Source: Fimbriimonas ginsengisoli Gsoil 348
Lineage (GTDB): Bacteria > Armatimonadota > Fimbriimonadia > Fimbriimonadales > Fimbriimonadaceae
Length of the DNA stretch: 64,000 nucleotides
Direction of reading: 5' to 3'
Assembly (NCBI RefSeq): GCF_000724625.1
Contig: NZ_CP007139.1
Span: forward strand, 2,356,001-2,420,000
Shown: piece after piece, positions 49,941-58,482 of the stretch
Position numbering within the stretch: position 1 is the stretch's first letter
How the letters are laid out: each line of letters opens with the position of its first letter
The notes under the pieces: model-generated
Told to the model about the DNA's origin: nothing
The model's input: the letters and a program-made list of their open reading frames with translations, nothing else
Databases searched by the model: none
Position numbers and translations under genes: made by a program

Positions 49941-50306
49941 ATGAAGTTCGTTGTGATCACTAAGGACCCAGATTTGGAAGCCTCTGCGCGCGAGGGGTTC
50001 CATCCTTCGGACGAGTGTTTATGCTTTTTCGATTGGAAGCCCGCGCTGGAGGCCGCCGATGGCGCGGACCTGATGTTCGTGGATCTAATGGCCACGCTAA
50101 TCGAGCCGAACAAGATCGGGGGCTACGAACAGTTTGCGCTCGCGAAGATGGCACACCCCACGGCGTGCGCGACGCCGTTAGTGCTCATCGCTCCGGAAGA
50201 AGATTACGAGCTCGACTTCATGGTTGGCTGGCCGGATTTCGTTTTCGGACACGTCCGGCGGCCAGTCACATACAAGATCTTCCGCCGCGCCTCGACCTGG
50301 GTATGA
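49941..50306 (+). CDS. Unknown protein, receiver-like fold
   Basis: 121 residues. Alternating strands and helices (MKFVVITKDPDLEASAREGF, GADLMFVDLMATLIEPN, CATPLVLIAPEEDYELDFMVGWPDFVFGHVRRPV) recall a response-regulator receiver, with Asp in MFVDLM at the phosphorylation position. It lacks the usual N-terminal acidic pair and conserved Lys, so it is at best a pseudo-receiver. GAAAGAG precedes the ATG. Divergent from the sigma factor. Confidence 0.5.
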   Translation: MKFVVITKDPDLEASAREGFHPSDECLCFFDWKPALEAADGADLMFVDLMATLIEPNKIGGYEQFALAKMAHPTACATPLVLIAPEEDYELDFMVGWPDFVFGHVRRPVTYKIFRRASTWV

Positions 50307-50333
50307 CCGTGGCGTCGGCGTCCCGCCAATGAT

Positions 50334-51191
50334 CTACGCCTTTGGATGGGCCGAGTCGACCGCTTTTCGCAATCGCTCCACGCTGACGTGAGTGTAGATC
50401 TGAGTGGTCGCCAGGCTCTCGTGGCCAAGTAACTGCTGAACCGATTTCAAATCGGCTCCGTTATCCAGCAGATGGGTGGCGAAAGAGTGGCGCAACGTGT
50501 GCGGCGTGGTTTCCGGTGGCAATCCCACCCGAACCGCCCATCTCTTGACGATATTCTGCACCGAGCGGGTGGTCAGCCGCCCCCCTTTAGGGTTCGTGAA
50601 GATCGCCGATCCGCTGAGCGGGCTTACCCGTTCGGTCGCCATATACTCCTCGAGCGCAAACGCGGCGGTCTTACCGAACAGGGCGATCCTCTCCTTGTTT
50701 CCCTTTCCCCGCACTTTGAGCGTTCGTTCCTTCAGATCGACATCCGCAAGGTCGAGACCGACCGCTTCCGATACCCGCAGACCCGCCGCGTACATCAATT
50801 CCAGGATCGCCCGGTCCCGCGCCGGGGTGCGGGCGTTGTCCGCCTCCTGGTCCAGCAGCTCCGCCGCCTGTTGCTGGCTCAGCGCCTTTGGGAGCCGCTT
50901 CCGGCGAATCGGGGCTTCCAATGCCTCCGTAGGGTCATGGTCAAGCTCCTGGATGGCCTTTAGGAAGCGCACGAAGGCTCGCAGGGTAGAGAGTTTCCGA
51001 GCGCGCGTCACCGGCGTCGGGGCGTGCTTCCGGAGGTAGAGCCGCAGCCGATCGGGGGCGAGGTCGAATACCCCATTGAGGTACGACGAAAGCTGAGCCA
51101 GGTCGGACCCGTAGGCACGGACGGTGTTTGCGGAGCGCCGCGCCGCCAGGTGATCGAGGAATCGTTGGATCAGGGGATCGAGGTCGGCCAT
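50334..51191 (-). CDS. XerC/XerD-type tyrosine recombinase
   Basis: 285 residues, with an N-terminal SAM-like domain and a C-terminal catalytic domain: Arg in AAGLRVSEAVGLD, HTLRHSFATHLL (His, Arg) and LGHESLATTQIYTHV (His and nucleophile Tyr). Length and motifs are those of chromosomal Xer recombinases that resolve dimers at dif rather than phage integrases. No dif-like site was found nearby. Whether it is XerC or XerD cannot be told. Confidence 0.9.
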   Translation of the reverse strand: MADLDPLIQRFLDHLAARRSANTVRAYGSDLAQLSSYLNGVFDLAPDRLRLYLRKHAPTPVTRARKLSTLRAFVRFLKAIQELDHDPTEALEAPIRRKRLPKALSQQQAAELLDQEADNARTPARDRAILELMYAAGLRVSEAVGLDLADVDLKERTLKVRGKGNKERIALFGKTAAFALEEYMATERVSPLSGSAIFTNPKGGRLTTRSVQNIVKRWAVRVGLPPETTPHTLRHSFATHLLDNGADLKSVQQLLGHESLATTQIYTHVSVERLRKAVDSAHPKA

Positions 51192-51253
51192 TGATTAGAC
51201 CCGGCTCAGCCATGTGGACGCAAGAATATGGGTGGGACGCCCAAGATCCGGGG

Positions 51254-51307
51254 GCCGGACGGGACGTCCGCGCTCCGAGGGGAGTAGTGGGCCGAGGCCA
51301 ACTACTC
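51254..51307. repeat. Hairpins between fabF and the recombinase gene
   Basis: Stem CGGACG / CGTCCG with loop GGA near 51256, and a second hairpin at 51282-51307 (GAGTAGT / ACTACTC around GGCC-GA-GGCC) that includes the fabF stop codon. The latter may stall or end the fabF transcript; no T run follows. Confidence 0.55.
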
Positions 51308-52567
51308 ACCTCGGAAGATCAGCGACACGTTGTGGCCGCCGAAGCCGAACGAGTTCGAAAGCGCCACGTTCGTCTTCACGTCCCGGGCTTGGTTCGGAAT
51401 GTAGTCGAGGTCGCACTCCGGATCGGGGATCTCGTAGTTGATCGTCGGCGGCAGTTTGCCGTCGCGCATCGCCAATAAGCAGATGACGGCTTCGATCGCG
51501 CCGGCGGCGCCGAGCGAATGGCCGATCATCGATTTGGTCGACGAAATCGGAACCTTCGTTTCCTCACCGAAAACCTGCTTGATCGCGTGCGTCTCCAGCT
51601 TGTCGTTGTAATAGGTGGAAGTCCCGTGGGCGTTGATGTAGCCAACCTCGTCGGCGGACATGCCGGCGTTGCGTAGCGCCTTCTTCATCGCCCGAATTGC
51701 TCCGCTTCCTTCCGGATGGGGCTGGGTGATGTGGAAGGCGTCGCCGCTCATGCCGTAGCCAAGGATCTCTCCGTAAATTTTCGCGCCGCGAGCGATCGCG
51801 TGGTCGCGATCCTCCAGCACCAGCACCGCCGATCCCTCTCCGATGACGAACCCGTCCCGTTCTTTATCGAAGGGACGCGAGGCGTGCTCGGGATCGTCGT
51901 TGCGCGTCGTCATCGCGCGGGCCGCGCAAAAAGCGGCGAGGCCGATCTCGCTGATCGGCGCTTCCGATCCGCCGGCCAGCATCGCCACCGCGTCGCCGCG
52001 TTTGATGATGTGGTAGGCGTCGCCGATAGCGTTGGAGCCGGTCGCACATGCGGTAACCGTGCAGGAGTTCGGCCCGCGCAGTCCATTGAGGATCGACACG
52101 TAGCCGCTCGCCATATCAGGAATCATGTACGGAACCCAGAAGGGGGAAACGCGGCTTGGGCCTTGCTCCACCTGCTTACGATGCTGCTCTCCCATGAAGG
52201 TGAGGCCGCCGATGCCGGAGCCGATGAGAACACCGAATTCGTCGCGCAACTCCTCGGTGAGCTCGATGCCCGAGTCTTGGAGTGCCATCGTGGAGCTGGC
52301 GACCGCGAACGAAATAAATCGGTCGATGCGACGGGCTTCCTTCTTATCCAACCAATCTTCGGCGTTGAAGTCCTTGACTTCAGCCGCGATGTGGGTGGCG
52401 TAGTCGGTGGGGTCGAGTAGGGTGATGCGGGCGACCCCGTTCGTGCCCGCTAGAATCGCGGGCCAGAACTTCTCGATCCCCGTACCGACCGGCGTAACCG
52501 CGCCAATGCCCGTTACGACGACGCGACCGCTAGTCGCGGGTCGATCGCCGACTTCGGCTTCGCTCAT
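51302..52567 (-). CDS. fabF: 3-oxoacyl-[acyl-carrier-protein] synthase II FabF
   Basis: 421 residues of the thiolase fold with the Cys-His-His triad: Cys in [17 protein letters not shown], His in [12 protein letters not shown] and His in [30 protein letters not shown] is the usual N-terminus. It elongates acyl-ACP in fatty acid synthesis. Overlaps acpP by four bases. Confidence 0.96.
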   Translation of the reverse strand: MSEAEVGDRPATSGRVVVTGIGAVTPVGTGIEKFWPAILAGTNGVARITLLDPTDYATHIAAEVKDFNAEDWLDKKEARRIDRFISFAVASSTMALQDSGIELTEELRDEFGVLIGSGIGGLTFMGEQHRKQVEQGPSRVSPFWVPYMIPDMASGYVSILNGLRGPNSCTVTACATGSNAIGDAYHIIKRGDAVAMLAGGSEAPISEIGLAAFCAARAMTTRNDDPEHASRPFDKERDGFVIGEGSAVLVLEDRDHAIARGAKIYGEILGYGMSGDAFHITQPHPEGSGAIRAMKKALRNAGMSADEVGYINAHGTSTYYNDKLETHAIKQVFGEETKVPISSTKSMIGHSLGAAGAIEAVICLLAMRDGKLPPTINYEIPDPECDLDYIPNQARDVKTNVALSNSFGFGGHNVSLIFRGE

Positions 52568-52806
52568 CCGTTCGATTTGGAGGTGATGTAGGTGACTGCG
52601 TCGCCTACCGTCTTGATGTTGCCGACCTCCTCGTCGGGAATGTCGATGCCGAATTCGTCTTCAAGAGCCATGACTAGCTCGACGACGTCCAGGCTGTCGG
52701 CGCCGAGGTCCTCGGTAAAGGAGGCGCTTTCGACGACCTCTTCTTCCTTAACTCCCAGCTCTTCGACGGTGACCTTTTTAACTCGATTCAGAATGTCCTG
52801 CGACAT
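52564..52806 (-). CDS. acpP: Acyl carrier protein
   Basis: 80 residues, acidic. [20 protein letters not shown] carries the Ser that takes the phosphopantetheine arm. Partner of FabF in one operon. TATCTT lies nine bases before the ATG. Confidence 0.96.
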   Translation of the reverse strand: MSQDILNRVKKVTVEELGVKEEEVVESASFTEDLGADSLDVVELVMALEDEFGIDIPDEEVGNIKTVGDAVTYITSKSNG

Positions 52807-52851
52807 ATCTTTCGCAAGATACCCAGCTTTCCCTCCCTCCCGCCCGCCAAC

Positions 52852-53020
52852 GTGGCACGCGGCTTCCAGCCCGTGGGTATCACGACCATCCTGGTCGTGC
52901 GAAACGTAGCATCGGCACCCTGCCTATGAACCCCTCACGACCGCACCGGTCGTGGAATGAGGGCCAGGGGCAGGATGCCCCTGGGACCCACTGGCAAGAT
53001 GCCAGTGCCACTGGTGGTCG
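52852..53020. repeat. Block of TCC-loop hairpins, forward then inverted
   Basis: Contains CACGACCA / TGGTCGTG (loop TCC), CACGACCG / CGGTCGTG (loop CAC), CAGGGGCA / TGCCCCTG (loop GGA) and CACTGGCA / TGCCAGTG (loop AGA). The second half runs in the opposite direction to the first. It fills the gap between acpP and the cyclophilin gene. Confidence 0.75.
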
Positions 53021-53027
53021 CCAACCG

Positions 53028-53981
53028 CTAGCCCGCCAAGGGCCTCACGAGCGCCTTGGGACCTTCGCCGTACGGCGCCGCGTCAACGAGGCGGGCGTTA
53101 ATGATCTTTGGCGGGTTCGTGGGCCGGTCTTCCTTGCCTACCGGCACTGCTCCTATCTTCAGGATCGTCTGACCGCCGGAGATCGCCTGCCCGAAGGCGG
53201 CGTACTTGCCGTCGAGGTGCTTGGTTCCGGCGCGGCTGAGGCACACGAAGATCTGGCATCCGTTGGTATTCGGATCGGTGGATCGGGCAATCGAGATGAC
53301 GCCAAAGTCGTGAGGGAGCGTTGAGTTCTCGAGTGGGTAGGCAAAACCCGGGCCGCCGCTTCCGGTTCCGGTCGGGTCGCCGCCTTGGATCACGAACGGC
53401 GTTCCGTCGGCTCGCTTGGCGACGACCCGGTGGAAGATCGTCCCGGTATAAAGGCCGCCCTTAACGAGCTGCATGATGTTCCACGCCGTATTGGGGGCGG
53501 CGTCGGGCCGCATGCGGAACCGCATGGACCCTAGGGACGTGTCGAATTCGATGTCCTGATCGACATAGGCTCGGATGCCGTTATACATAGGGCCGTCGTC
53601 ATCCGGGACGAATTCCAAGGTCTTGCCGTCCGCCTTCAAGCGCGAGATCGGGGGATTGAGCATCGGCTGAAGCACCAAAGCCGGTCCGATCTTTCGGCCG
53701 CCGACGACCAGTTGGGCGTAGAGCAGTTTCGGGCGTTTTGCGGTCCAGAGCTCCGGAAAGAGCTTGGCGAGGTCCATCCGGCCAGCGCTTACCTTTGCTT
53801 TGTTCGAGGTTGCGGCGGTCACCGCTTCCAGCAGCCGAATCTCCGCCTCGCCCCGTTCGCCGCGTGGAATGCGTACATCTACGGTTAAGGGGCGATTAAT
53901 TCCGTTGTACGGATGATCCGCTGAGACCTGGCCTAGGGAAAGAGACGGAATAGCCAGCAAAAACCAAGCAAGGCACTTCAT
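53028..53981 (-). CDS. Secreted cyclophilin-type peptidyl-prolyl isomerase
   Basis: About 317 residues from ATG 53981 (another ATG at 53999 only lengthens the signal). Signal CLAWFLLAIPSLSLGQ. An unknown N-terminal beta domain at about 20-170 precedes the cyclophilin domain: TIFHRVVAKRADGTPFVIQGGDPTGTGSGGPGFAYPLE, GVISIARSTDPNTNGCQIFVCL, HLDGKYAAFGQ. Acts in folding of exported proteins. TAGCAT ends eight bases before the start. Confidence 0.88.
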   Translation of the reverse strand: MKCLAWFLLAIPSLSLGQVSADHPYNGINRPLTVDVRIPRGERGEAEIRLLEAVTAATSNKAKVSAGRMDLAKLFPELWTAKRPKLLYAQLVVGGRKIGPALVLQPMLNPPISRLKADGKTLEFVPDDDGPMYNGIRAYVDQDIEFDTSLGSMRFRMRPDAAPNTAWNIMQLVKGGLYTGTIFHRVVAKRADGTPFVIQGGDPTGTGSGGPGFAYPLENSTLPHDFGVISIARSTDPNTNGCQIFVCLSRAGTKHLDGKYAAFGQAISGGQTILKIGAVPVGKEDRPTNPPKIINARLVDAAPYGEGPKALVRPLAG

Positions 53982-54057
53982 TGCAACTGATGCTATCATG
54001 CTGGGACCGTCGCTCTCTAGAGCAGCGAACGCAACGACGCGACAAGTTAGAGGAAAA

Positions 54058-55080
54058 ATGGACCCGATCGCTCTCCTGGAAGAGCTAACGTCGATTCCCG
54101 GCCCTCCTGGTCAGGAAGAGGCAGTTGCTGAGGCGCTTTGGCGTCATGTCGAGTACATGGGCTTGCAGCCGGAAGTCGACGCCAAGGGCAACCTGCTCGT
54201 GTGGATCGGCTCCGGTGCGCCTAACGTCGTCGTGACCGCCCACATGGACGAAATCGCAATGATCGTCCGCGAAGTGCGTCCGGACGGCAGCCTTGCCGTA
54301 ACAAGACTGGGCGGAATGCATCCATGGAAGCTTGGTGAGGGTCCGGTGGATATTCTCGCGAGGGGCGATTCGCTTCCGGGCGTCCTCGGGTTTGGCGGCA
54401 TTCACACCGAAGACCCATCGTCCAACGTCGTCAAGGCGCGGGACAAGGGGCTCGAGTGGGACGCGGCTTCCGTTTTTACCGGACGAAGCGCAGAGGAACT
54501 CGCCGAGCGAGGCGTCCGGCCAGGAACTCGGGTGGTGGTGTCGAGGTCGAGGCGCAAACTGACCTATCTCGGCGACCACGTCGCGGGGTACTTCATGGAC
54601 GACCGAGCGGACCTGGTCTCCTGGTTACTTGCGCTCGAGCATCTGAAGGATCTAGAGATCAACGTTCTCTTCGCCGCGACCGCAAGCGAAGAGGTGGGCG
54701 GGGAAGGGGCGCTTTTCCTGCTCCATCGCGTCTGGCCGGCGGTCGTGATCGCGTTAGAACTCGGGGCGCTCGTTCCCGACGCCCAAGCCGACCTATCTCC
54801 GACGCCGACGGTTTGGGCGCTGGACGGATATGGAGCCACGACGGCGGCCGACCTCGACCTGCTCGCCGACATCGGCCGCGAGCTGAACATGGACTTGCAG
54901 TTCCAAGCGTTCTCCCGGGGCGGCAGCGATGCCTCCCTCGCCGCCTCCCGCGGCCTCTGCGCCCGCCCAATCACCCTGGGCATCCCGATGGCCAACAGCC
55001 ACGGCTACGAGATCATCCACCGCGACTCCATGTCCGAACTCGCGCGTCTGACCTCGCGCCTTATTCGAGTCTTGGTGTGA
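54058..55080 (+). CDS. M42-family metallo-aminopeptidase
   Basis: 340 residues from ATG 54058, preceded by AGAGGAAAA; an upstream in-frame ATG at 53998 adds an unconserved stretch. Dinuclear metal ligands: His in TAHMDEIAMIV, Asp in YFMDDRADLVSWL, Glu-Glu in ATASEEVGGEGA, and His in SHGYEIIHRDSM. GGSDASLAASRG is typical of M42 glutamyl aminopeptidases, which form large cytosolic peptidase shells. Confidence 0.92.
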   Translation: MDPIALLEELTSIPGPPGQEEAVAEALWRHVEYMGLQPEVDAKGNLLVWIGSGAPNVVVTAHMDEIAMIVREVRPDGSLAVTRLGGMHPWKLGEGPVDILARGDSLPGVLGFGGIHTEDPSSNVVKARDKGLEWDAASVFTGRSAEELAERGVRPGTRVVVSRSRRKLTYLGDHVAGYFMDDRADLVSWLLALEHLKDLEINVLFAATASEEVGGEGALFLLHRVWPAVVIALELGALVPDAQADLSPTPTVWALDGYGATTAADLDLLADIGRELNMDLQFQAFSRGGSDASLAASRGLCARPITLGIPMANSHGYEIIHRDSMSELARLTSRLIRVLV

Positions 55081-55096
55081 CGGTTGCGAACCGTTG

Positions 55097-55335
55097 TCCG
55101 GAGCCCCCTCCTCGTCGCATGAACAAGCTATCTGTTTACCGCCCTTGCTCCAGTTGCGATGAGGAGGGGGTTGGGGGTGGAGAGCTCCGATTCTCACTGC
55201 CCTCCAAAGACCCGTCTTGCGGAGATCCCCGACCCTTCCGGGTAGGGAACAACCTCCTTTACCAGGGGTCTTCGACACCCTGGCTAAGTTTTGTGACCCT
55301 TCGGGTCGGGATGGTCGGGAGGGTCACAGAACTTG
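55097..55335. repeat. Dispersed repeats in the gap after the M42 gene
   Basis: 55097-55190 is a copy of the CCCCCTC / GAGGGGG repeat with TCCGGA and CTCCGA ends. 55225-55335 holds short palindromes (GACCCTTCCGGGT, GACCCTTCGGGTC) and TTTACCAGGGGTC, of the same class as at 7196 and 35665. No gene in 55081-55343. Confidence 0.65.
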
Positions 55336-55343
55336 CGCGGTTG

Positions 55344-56048
55344 CTATGGGTTTTCAACCCTCGGTCGCCCGTTGAAACCTGCTTCCTCTGGGGTTAGAAC
55401 GGCGGGGTAGAGGCGTAAGTCCGCTAGCATGCCGTTGAATGGCTGGTTGTGCGGTCCGAGGTTGTTCTGGACGTTGCCGATGCCCACGCCGGGCGCCTGC
55501 TTCGGGTCTAAGTTGGCGAACGGCCGTCTCGAGGTGTGGGCGTAGGCAACCCGCTCGTCGCCGAACCACATCGCCAACTCGCCGGTTTTCACGTCGAACG
55601 TCGCCGTGATATGGGTCCAGCGGTTGAGCGGGAGCTCCGCCTTCACCTTCATCTGCTGATCACGCTCGTTGCCGACCGCGAAGTTGATGGTCCCGTCTCC
55701 CTCGACCACCATCCAATACGTGTCGTATCCGCAGCGATCGTCGCCGCGAAACAGAATCTGCGCGCCGGGACCGTCGTTGACATAGCTGCGTGGGTAGATC
55801 CAAGTTGAAACCGTCATCGACCCAGTGAGCTTTAGCGCCGGAAGGTCGTCGAACAATACGCCGCCGTGCTGGCCGGAAAAGTTATAGGTCACTCCGTCTT
55901 GACCGCGGAACCGGTTCGCTCCGGGCGTGATTCGAGGGGTGACGGGCCGACCGGCCACCGTGATGTTCCCCTTCAGATCCAGCCAAAGCGCGGGCACGAT
56001 CTCCTGTCGCGCCGCAAGCATAAACGCCATCAATCCACCGATAACCAT
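55344..56048 (-). CDS. LamG/concanavalin-like domain protein
   Basis: 234 residues with a hydrophobic N-terminus (MVIGGLMAFMLAA) and one beta-sandwich: LTGSMTVSTWIYPRSY, WMVVEGDGTINFAVG, LNRWTHITATFDVKTGELAMWFGDERV and FNGMLADLRLYPAVLTPEE are standard laminin-G-like signatures. Probably a carbohydrate- or surface-binding module. GAGGTGAG precedes the ATG. Confidence 0.8.
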   Translation of the reverse strand: MVIGGLMAFMLAARQEIVPALWLDLKGNITVAGRPVTPRITPGANRFRGQDGVTYNFSGQHGGVLFDDLPALKLTGSMTVSTWIYPRSYVNDGPGAQILFRGDDRCGYDTYWMVVEGDGTINFAVGNERDQQMKVKAELPLNRWTHITATFDVKTGELAMWFGDERVAYAHTSRRPFANLDPKQAPGVGIGNVQNNLGPHNQPFNGMLADLRLYPAVLTPEEAGFNGRPRVENP

Positions 56049-56155
56049 CTTCTCACCTCAACTGCTCCCTTCTCGGACGCTTGCGTGTGGGTGGCGTTTC
56101 GTGGAGACATTGTTCAAACGATTTTTATGACCGCACTCGTGCCACGATATAAAAC

Positions 56156-57268
56156 ATGGCAACTGAGGGAAGAGCCGCAATCCTGGAAGCACCGGGCGAG
56201 CCGGCCGTTATCCGTGACATCGTCGTCGACGCACCCGGGCCGAACGAAGTTTTGGTCAAGATCGTAGCCAGCGGCGTATGCCACACCGATCTCACCGTCA
56301 AAGTGCTGAACGGGAACGGGATGGCGTTCCCGATCGTGCTCGGCCACGAGGGGGCCGGATACGTGGAGCAGGTCGGCGAAGGCGTGACCCACCTCAAACC
56401 GGGCGACCCGGTCGTCATCGCCTACCGCGTCCCCTGCGAGAACTGTCCTGCGTGCCGCCGAGGCGACCCGCGGCATTGCTACATGGCGCTTCGGCCGGGC
56501 CAGCGCATCCATCGCAAGAGCGACGGAGCAACGTGTTCGCAGGTCCTGCGTTGTGGGACCTTCGCGACCCACACGGTGGTTCACGCGAAAGCGGCGATCA
56601 AGATGCCGGAAGAGATGCCGCTCGATAAGGCGTGCCTTATCGCCTGCGGCGTCGTTACCGGGGTGGGCGCCACGATGAACACCACGCCAGTTGCGGCGGG
56701 AAGCCGTGTAGCGGTCATCGGCTGTGGCGGAGTAGGGCTTAGCGTCATCCAGGGGGCCAAGCTTCGGCACGCCCGCCAGATCATCGCCGTCGACGTGAAC
56801 CCGACGAAGCTGGAGTGGGCTCGAGACTTTGGCGCGACTCACACCGTGAACGCAAAGGAAGTCGACCCCGTGCAAGAGGTCCGTCGGCTCACCGAGGACG
56901 GTTGGGATGGCGGCGTCGAGTACGCGTTTGAGGCGACCGGCATCCCCAAGTGCACCGAGCAGGCGGTGAAGATGCTCGCTTACGGCGGCACGGCGACGAC
57001 GATCGGCTTCCCGGCGGCGACGGACAGCGTAAATCTGAACCTCGGTGATATGGCCACCGGTGTCTACTGGAACAAGGCCGCCCTCCATGTCTGCCACTGC
57101 GGCGATGCGCTCCCGTCGCTCGACTTCCCGCTCCTGGCTCAGCTTTACCTTCAGGGCAAGCTCGATCTGGATAGCATGGTCACCCGCAAGATCCGCCTGG
57201 AGGACGTCGAGGACGCCTTCCACCAGATGGAAACCGGCGACGTCATCCGCTCCGTCATCGAGTTCTAG
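56156..57268 (+). CDS. Zinc-dependent alcohol dehydrogenase (class III-like MDR)
   Basis: 370 residues. Catalytic zinc ligands in ASGVCHTDL, GHEGAGYVEQVG and ACGVVTGVGA; structural zinc Cys set CENCPACRRGDPRHC; NAD site VAVIGCGGVGLSVIQGAK with acidic VDVN. The closest group is class III/mycothiol- or formaldehyde-linked enzymes. The cofactor thiol cannot be decided. No operon partner. Confidence 0.9.
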   Translation: MATEGRAAILEAPGEPAVIRDIVVDAPGPNEVLVKIVASGVCHTDLTVKVLNGNGMAFPIVLGHEGAGYVEQVGEGVTHLKPGDPVVIAYRVPCENCPACRRGDPRHCYMALRPGQRIHRKSDGATCSQVLRCGTFATHTVVHAKAAIKMPEEMPLDKACLIACGVVTGVGATMNTTPVAAGSRVAVIGCGGVGLSVIQGAKLRHARQIIAVDVNPTKLEWARDFGATHTVNAKEVDPVQEVRRLTEDGWDGGVEYAFEATGIPKCTEQAVKMLAYGGTATTIGFPAATDSVNLNLGDMATGVYWNKAALHVCHCGDALPSLDFPLLAQLYLQGKLDLDSMVTRKIRLEDVEDAFHQMETGDVIRSVIEF

Positions 57269-57270
57269 CC

Positions 57271-57338
57271 GTGGCGCCGGCTTCCAGCCGGTAGCCCTTT
57301 ACCGACACTGGGCACTGGCTGGAAGCCGGTGCCAGAAA
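57271..57338. repeat. TCC-loop hairpins before the lacI gene
   Basis: Stem CCGGCT / AGCCGG (loop TCC) and stem GGCACTGGCT / AGCCGGTGCC (loop GGA), in opposite directions. Confidence 0.7.
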
Positions 57339-57391
57339 GCCGGCACTGCGGTGGTGTATTAGCCACTGTTTTAGAATTTTTAGAGAATAAT

Positions 57392-57455
57392 CCGTGAATA
57401 CGAATTCTTGTGCTAATCTATCCGTCTGAATTCGTATACGAATTCGTATTCACGG
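57392..57455. promoter_or_regulatory. Operator region of the LacI-type regulator
   Basis: CCGTGAATACGAATTC (57392-57407) and its exact complement GAATTCGTATTCACGG (57440-57455) flank 32 bases. A perfect 18-bp palindrome, GAATTCGTATACGAATTC (57428-57445), overlaps the right arm. Related sequence occurs only before the second lacI copy (63774-63797), so these are probably the sites bound by the regulator itself. Confidence 0.75.
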
Positions 57456-57462
57456 ACCGCCA

Positions 57463-58482
57463 ATGAGGGTGACCCAGCTCGATATCGCAAAGCAGGCGAA
57501 TGTATCCCAGGCCACGGTTTCGCGCGTGTTGTCGGGCGACGACCGGGTGGAGGCTTCGTTGCGGGACCGGATCCTGGCAGTGATCCGGGAGCATAACTAC
57601 CAGCCGGACGTAAGAGCCCGCTCCCTTCGCCTCCAGCGCACTGGCCTCATCGGGCTCGTGCTCAAGCGCCCTCACGGCGGCCTCGCCGACGATCCGTTCT
57701 TCGCCGCCCTCATCGCCGGCATCATGGACTTCCTCTGCGGCCAGCCGTACCACCTCTGCGTGGACGTCGTAACCGACGACGCCTCCCAAGAGGGGATCTA
57801 CGACGAGATGCTCCGCACGCGCAGGGTTGACGGCCTGATCCTCGTTGAGTCGGAAGGACGGGACGAGCGGATCGCGCTCTTGCAGCGGGATAAGTTCCCG
57901 TTCGTTTTAATCGGCAACCCCCAGAACGAGGCGATCGCCTCCGTGGATAACGACAACGTTAAAGCGGGAGAGATGGCGACCCGTCACCTCTTAGACGGCG
58001 GTTACAAGCGGATCGGGATGCTGGCGGGTCCTCAGTCGCTGACGGTAAGCGAAGACCGGATCGCGGGGTACTGCCGGGCGATGAAGAGCGCGGAGCTCAC
58101 CGTCAAGGTTTGGCACTCTTCGTTCGGGTTCGAAGCGGCCAGAGACGAGGCGATCGGGATCTTGACTCAGGAGCATCGGCCGGAGGCGCTGGTGGTGCTG
58201 GACGACTTCATGGCGTTCGGGGTGGTGCTGGCGGCTCGCTCTTTGGGCATCCGTATTCCGGACGATATCGCGCTCGTCGGTTTCAACGACAGCTCGCTCT
58301 GCAATTTGATTCCGGGCGGTCTTACCTCGGTGAGCCTCGGTATCGAGGGGATCGTGGAGCGGGCTGTTCACAAGCTTTTGGCGATCGTCGAGACGGGGGA
58401 GTGCCCCGATCCGATCCGCGACATCGTTCCTTGCGAGCTTTGCATCCGAGGCTCCTCAAGACCCGCTGAGGTGAGAGCGTGA
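57463..58482 (+). CDS. LacI-family transcription regulator
   Basis: 339 residues. The helix-turn-helix VTQLDIAKQANVSQATVSRVLSG is followed by the hinge (YQPDVRARSLRLQRTGLIGLV) and a periplasmic-binding-like sensor domain ending with SVSLGIEGIVERAVHKLLAIVETGE. It overlaps the downstream amylase gene by four bases, so regulator and enzyme share a transcript, and the operators upstream imply self-control. Its first 185 bases recur at 63816-64000 with one silent change. Confidence 0.93.
   Translation: MRVTQLDIAKQANVSQATVSRVLSGDDRVEASLRDRILAVIREHNYQPDVRARSLRLQRTGLIGLVLKRPHGGLADDPFFAALIAGIMDFLCGQPYHLCVDVVTDDASQEGIYDEMLRTRRVDGLILVESEGRDERIALLQRDKFPFVLIGNPQNEAIASVDNDNVKAGEMATRHLLDGGYKRIGMLAGPQSLTVSEDRIAGYCRAMKSAELTVKVWHSSFGFEAARDEAIGILTQEHRPEALVVLDDFMAFGVVLAARSLGIRIPDDIALVGFNDSSLCNLIPGGLTSVSLGIEGIVERAVHKLLAIVETGECPDPIRDIVPCELCIRGSSRPAEVRA

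Noticed and set aside
50334-51191. Tyrosine recombinase as a sign of an integrated element
   Set aside because: Length and motifs fit a chromosomal Xer protein. The neighbours are housekeeping genes and no attachment repeats or phage genes are present.
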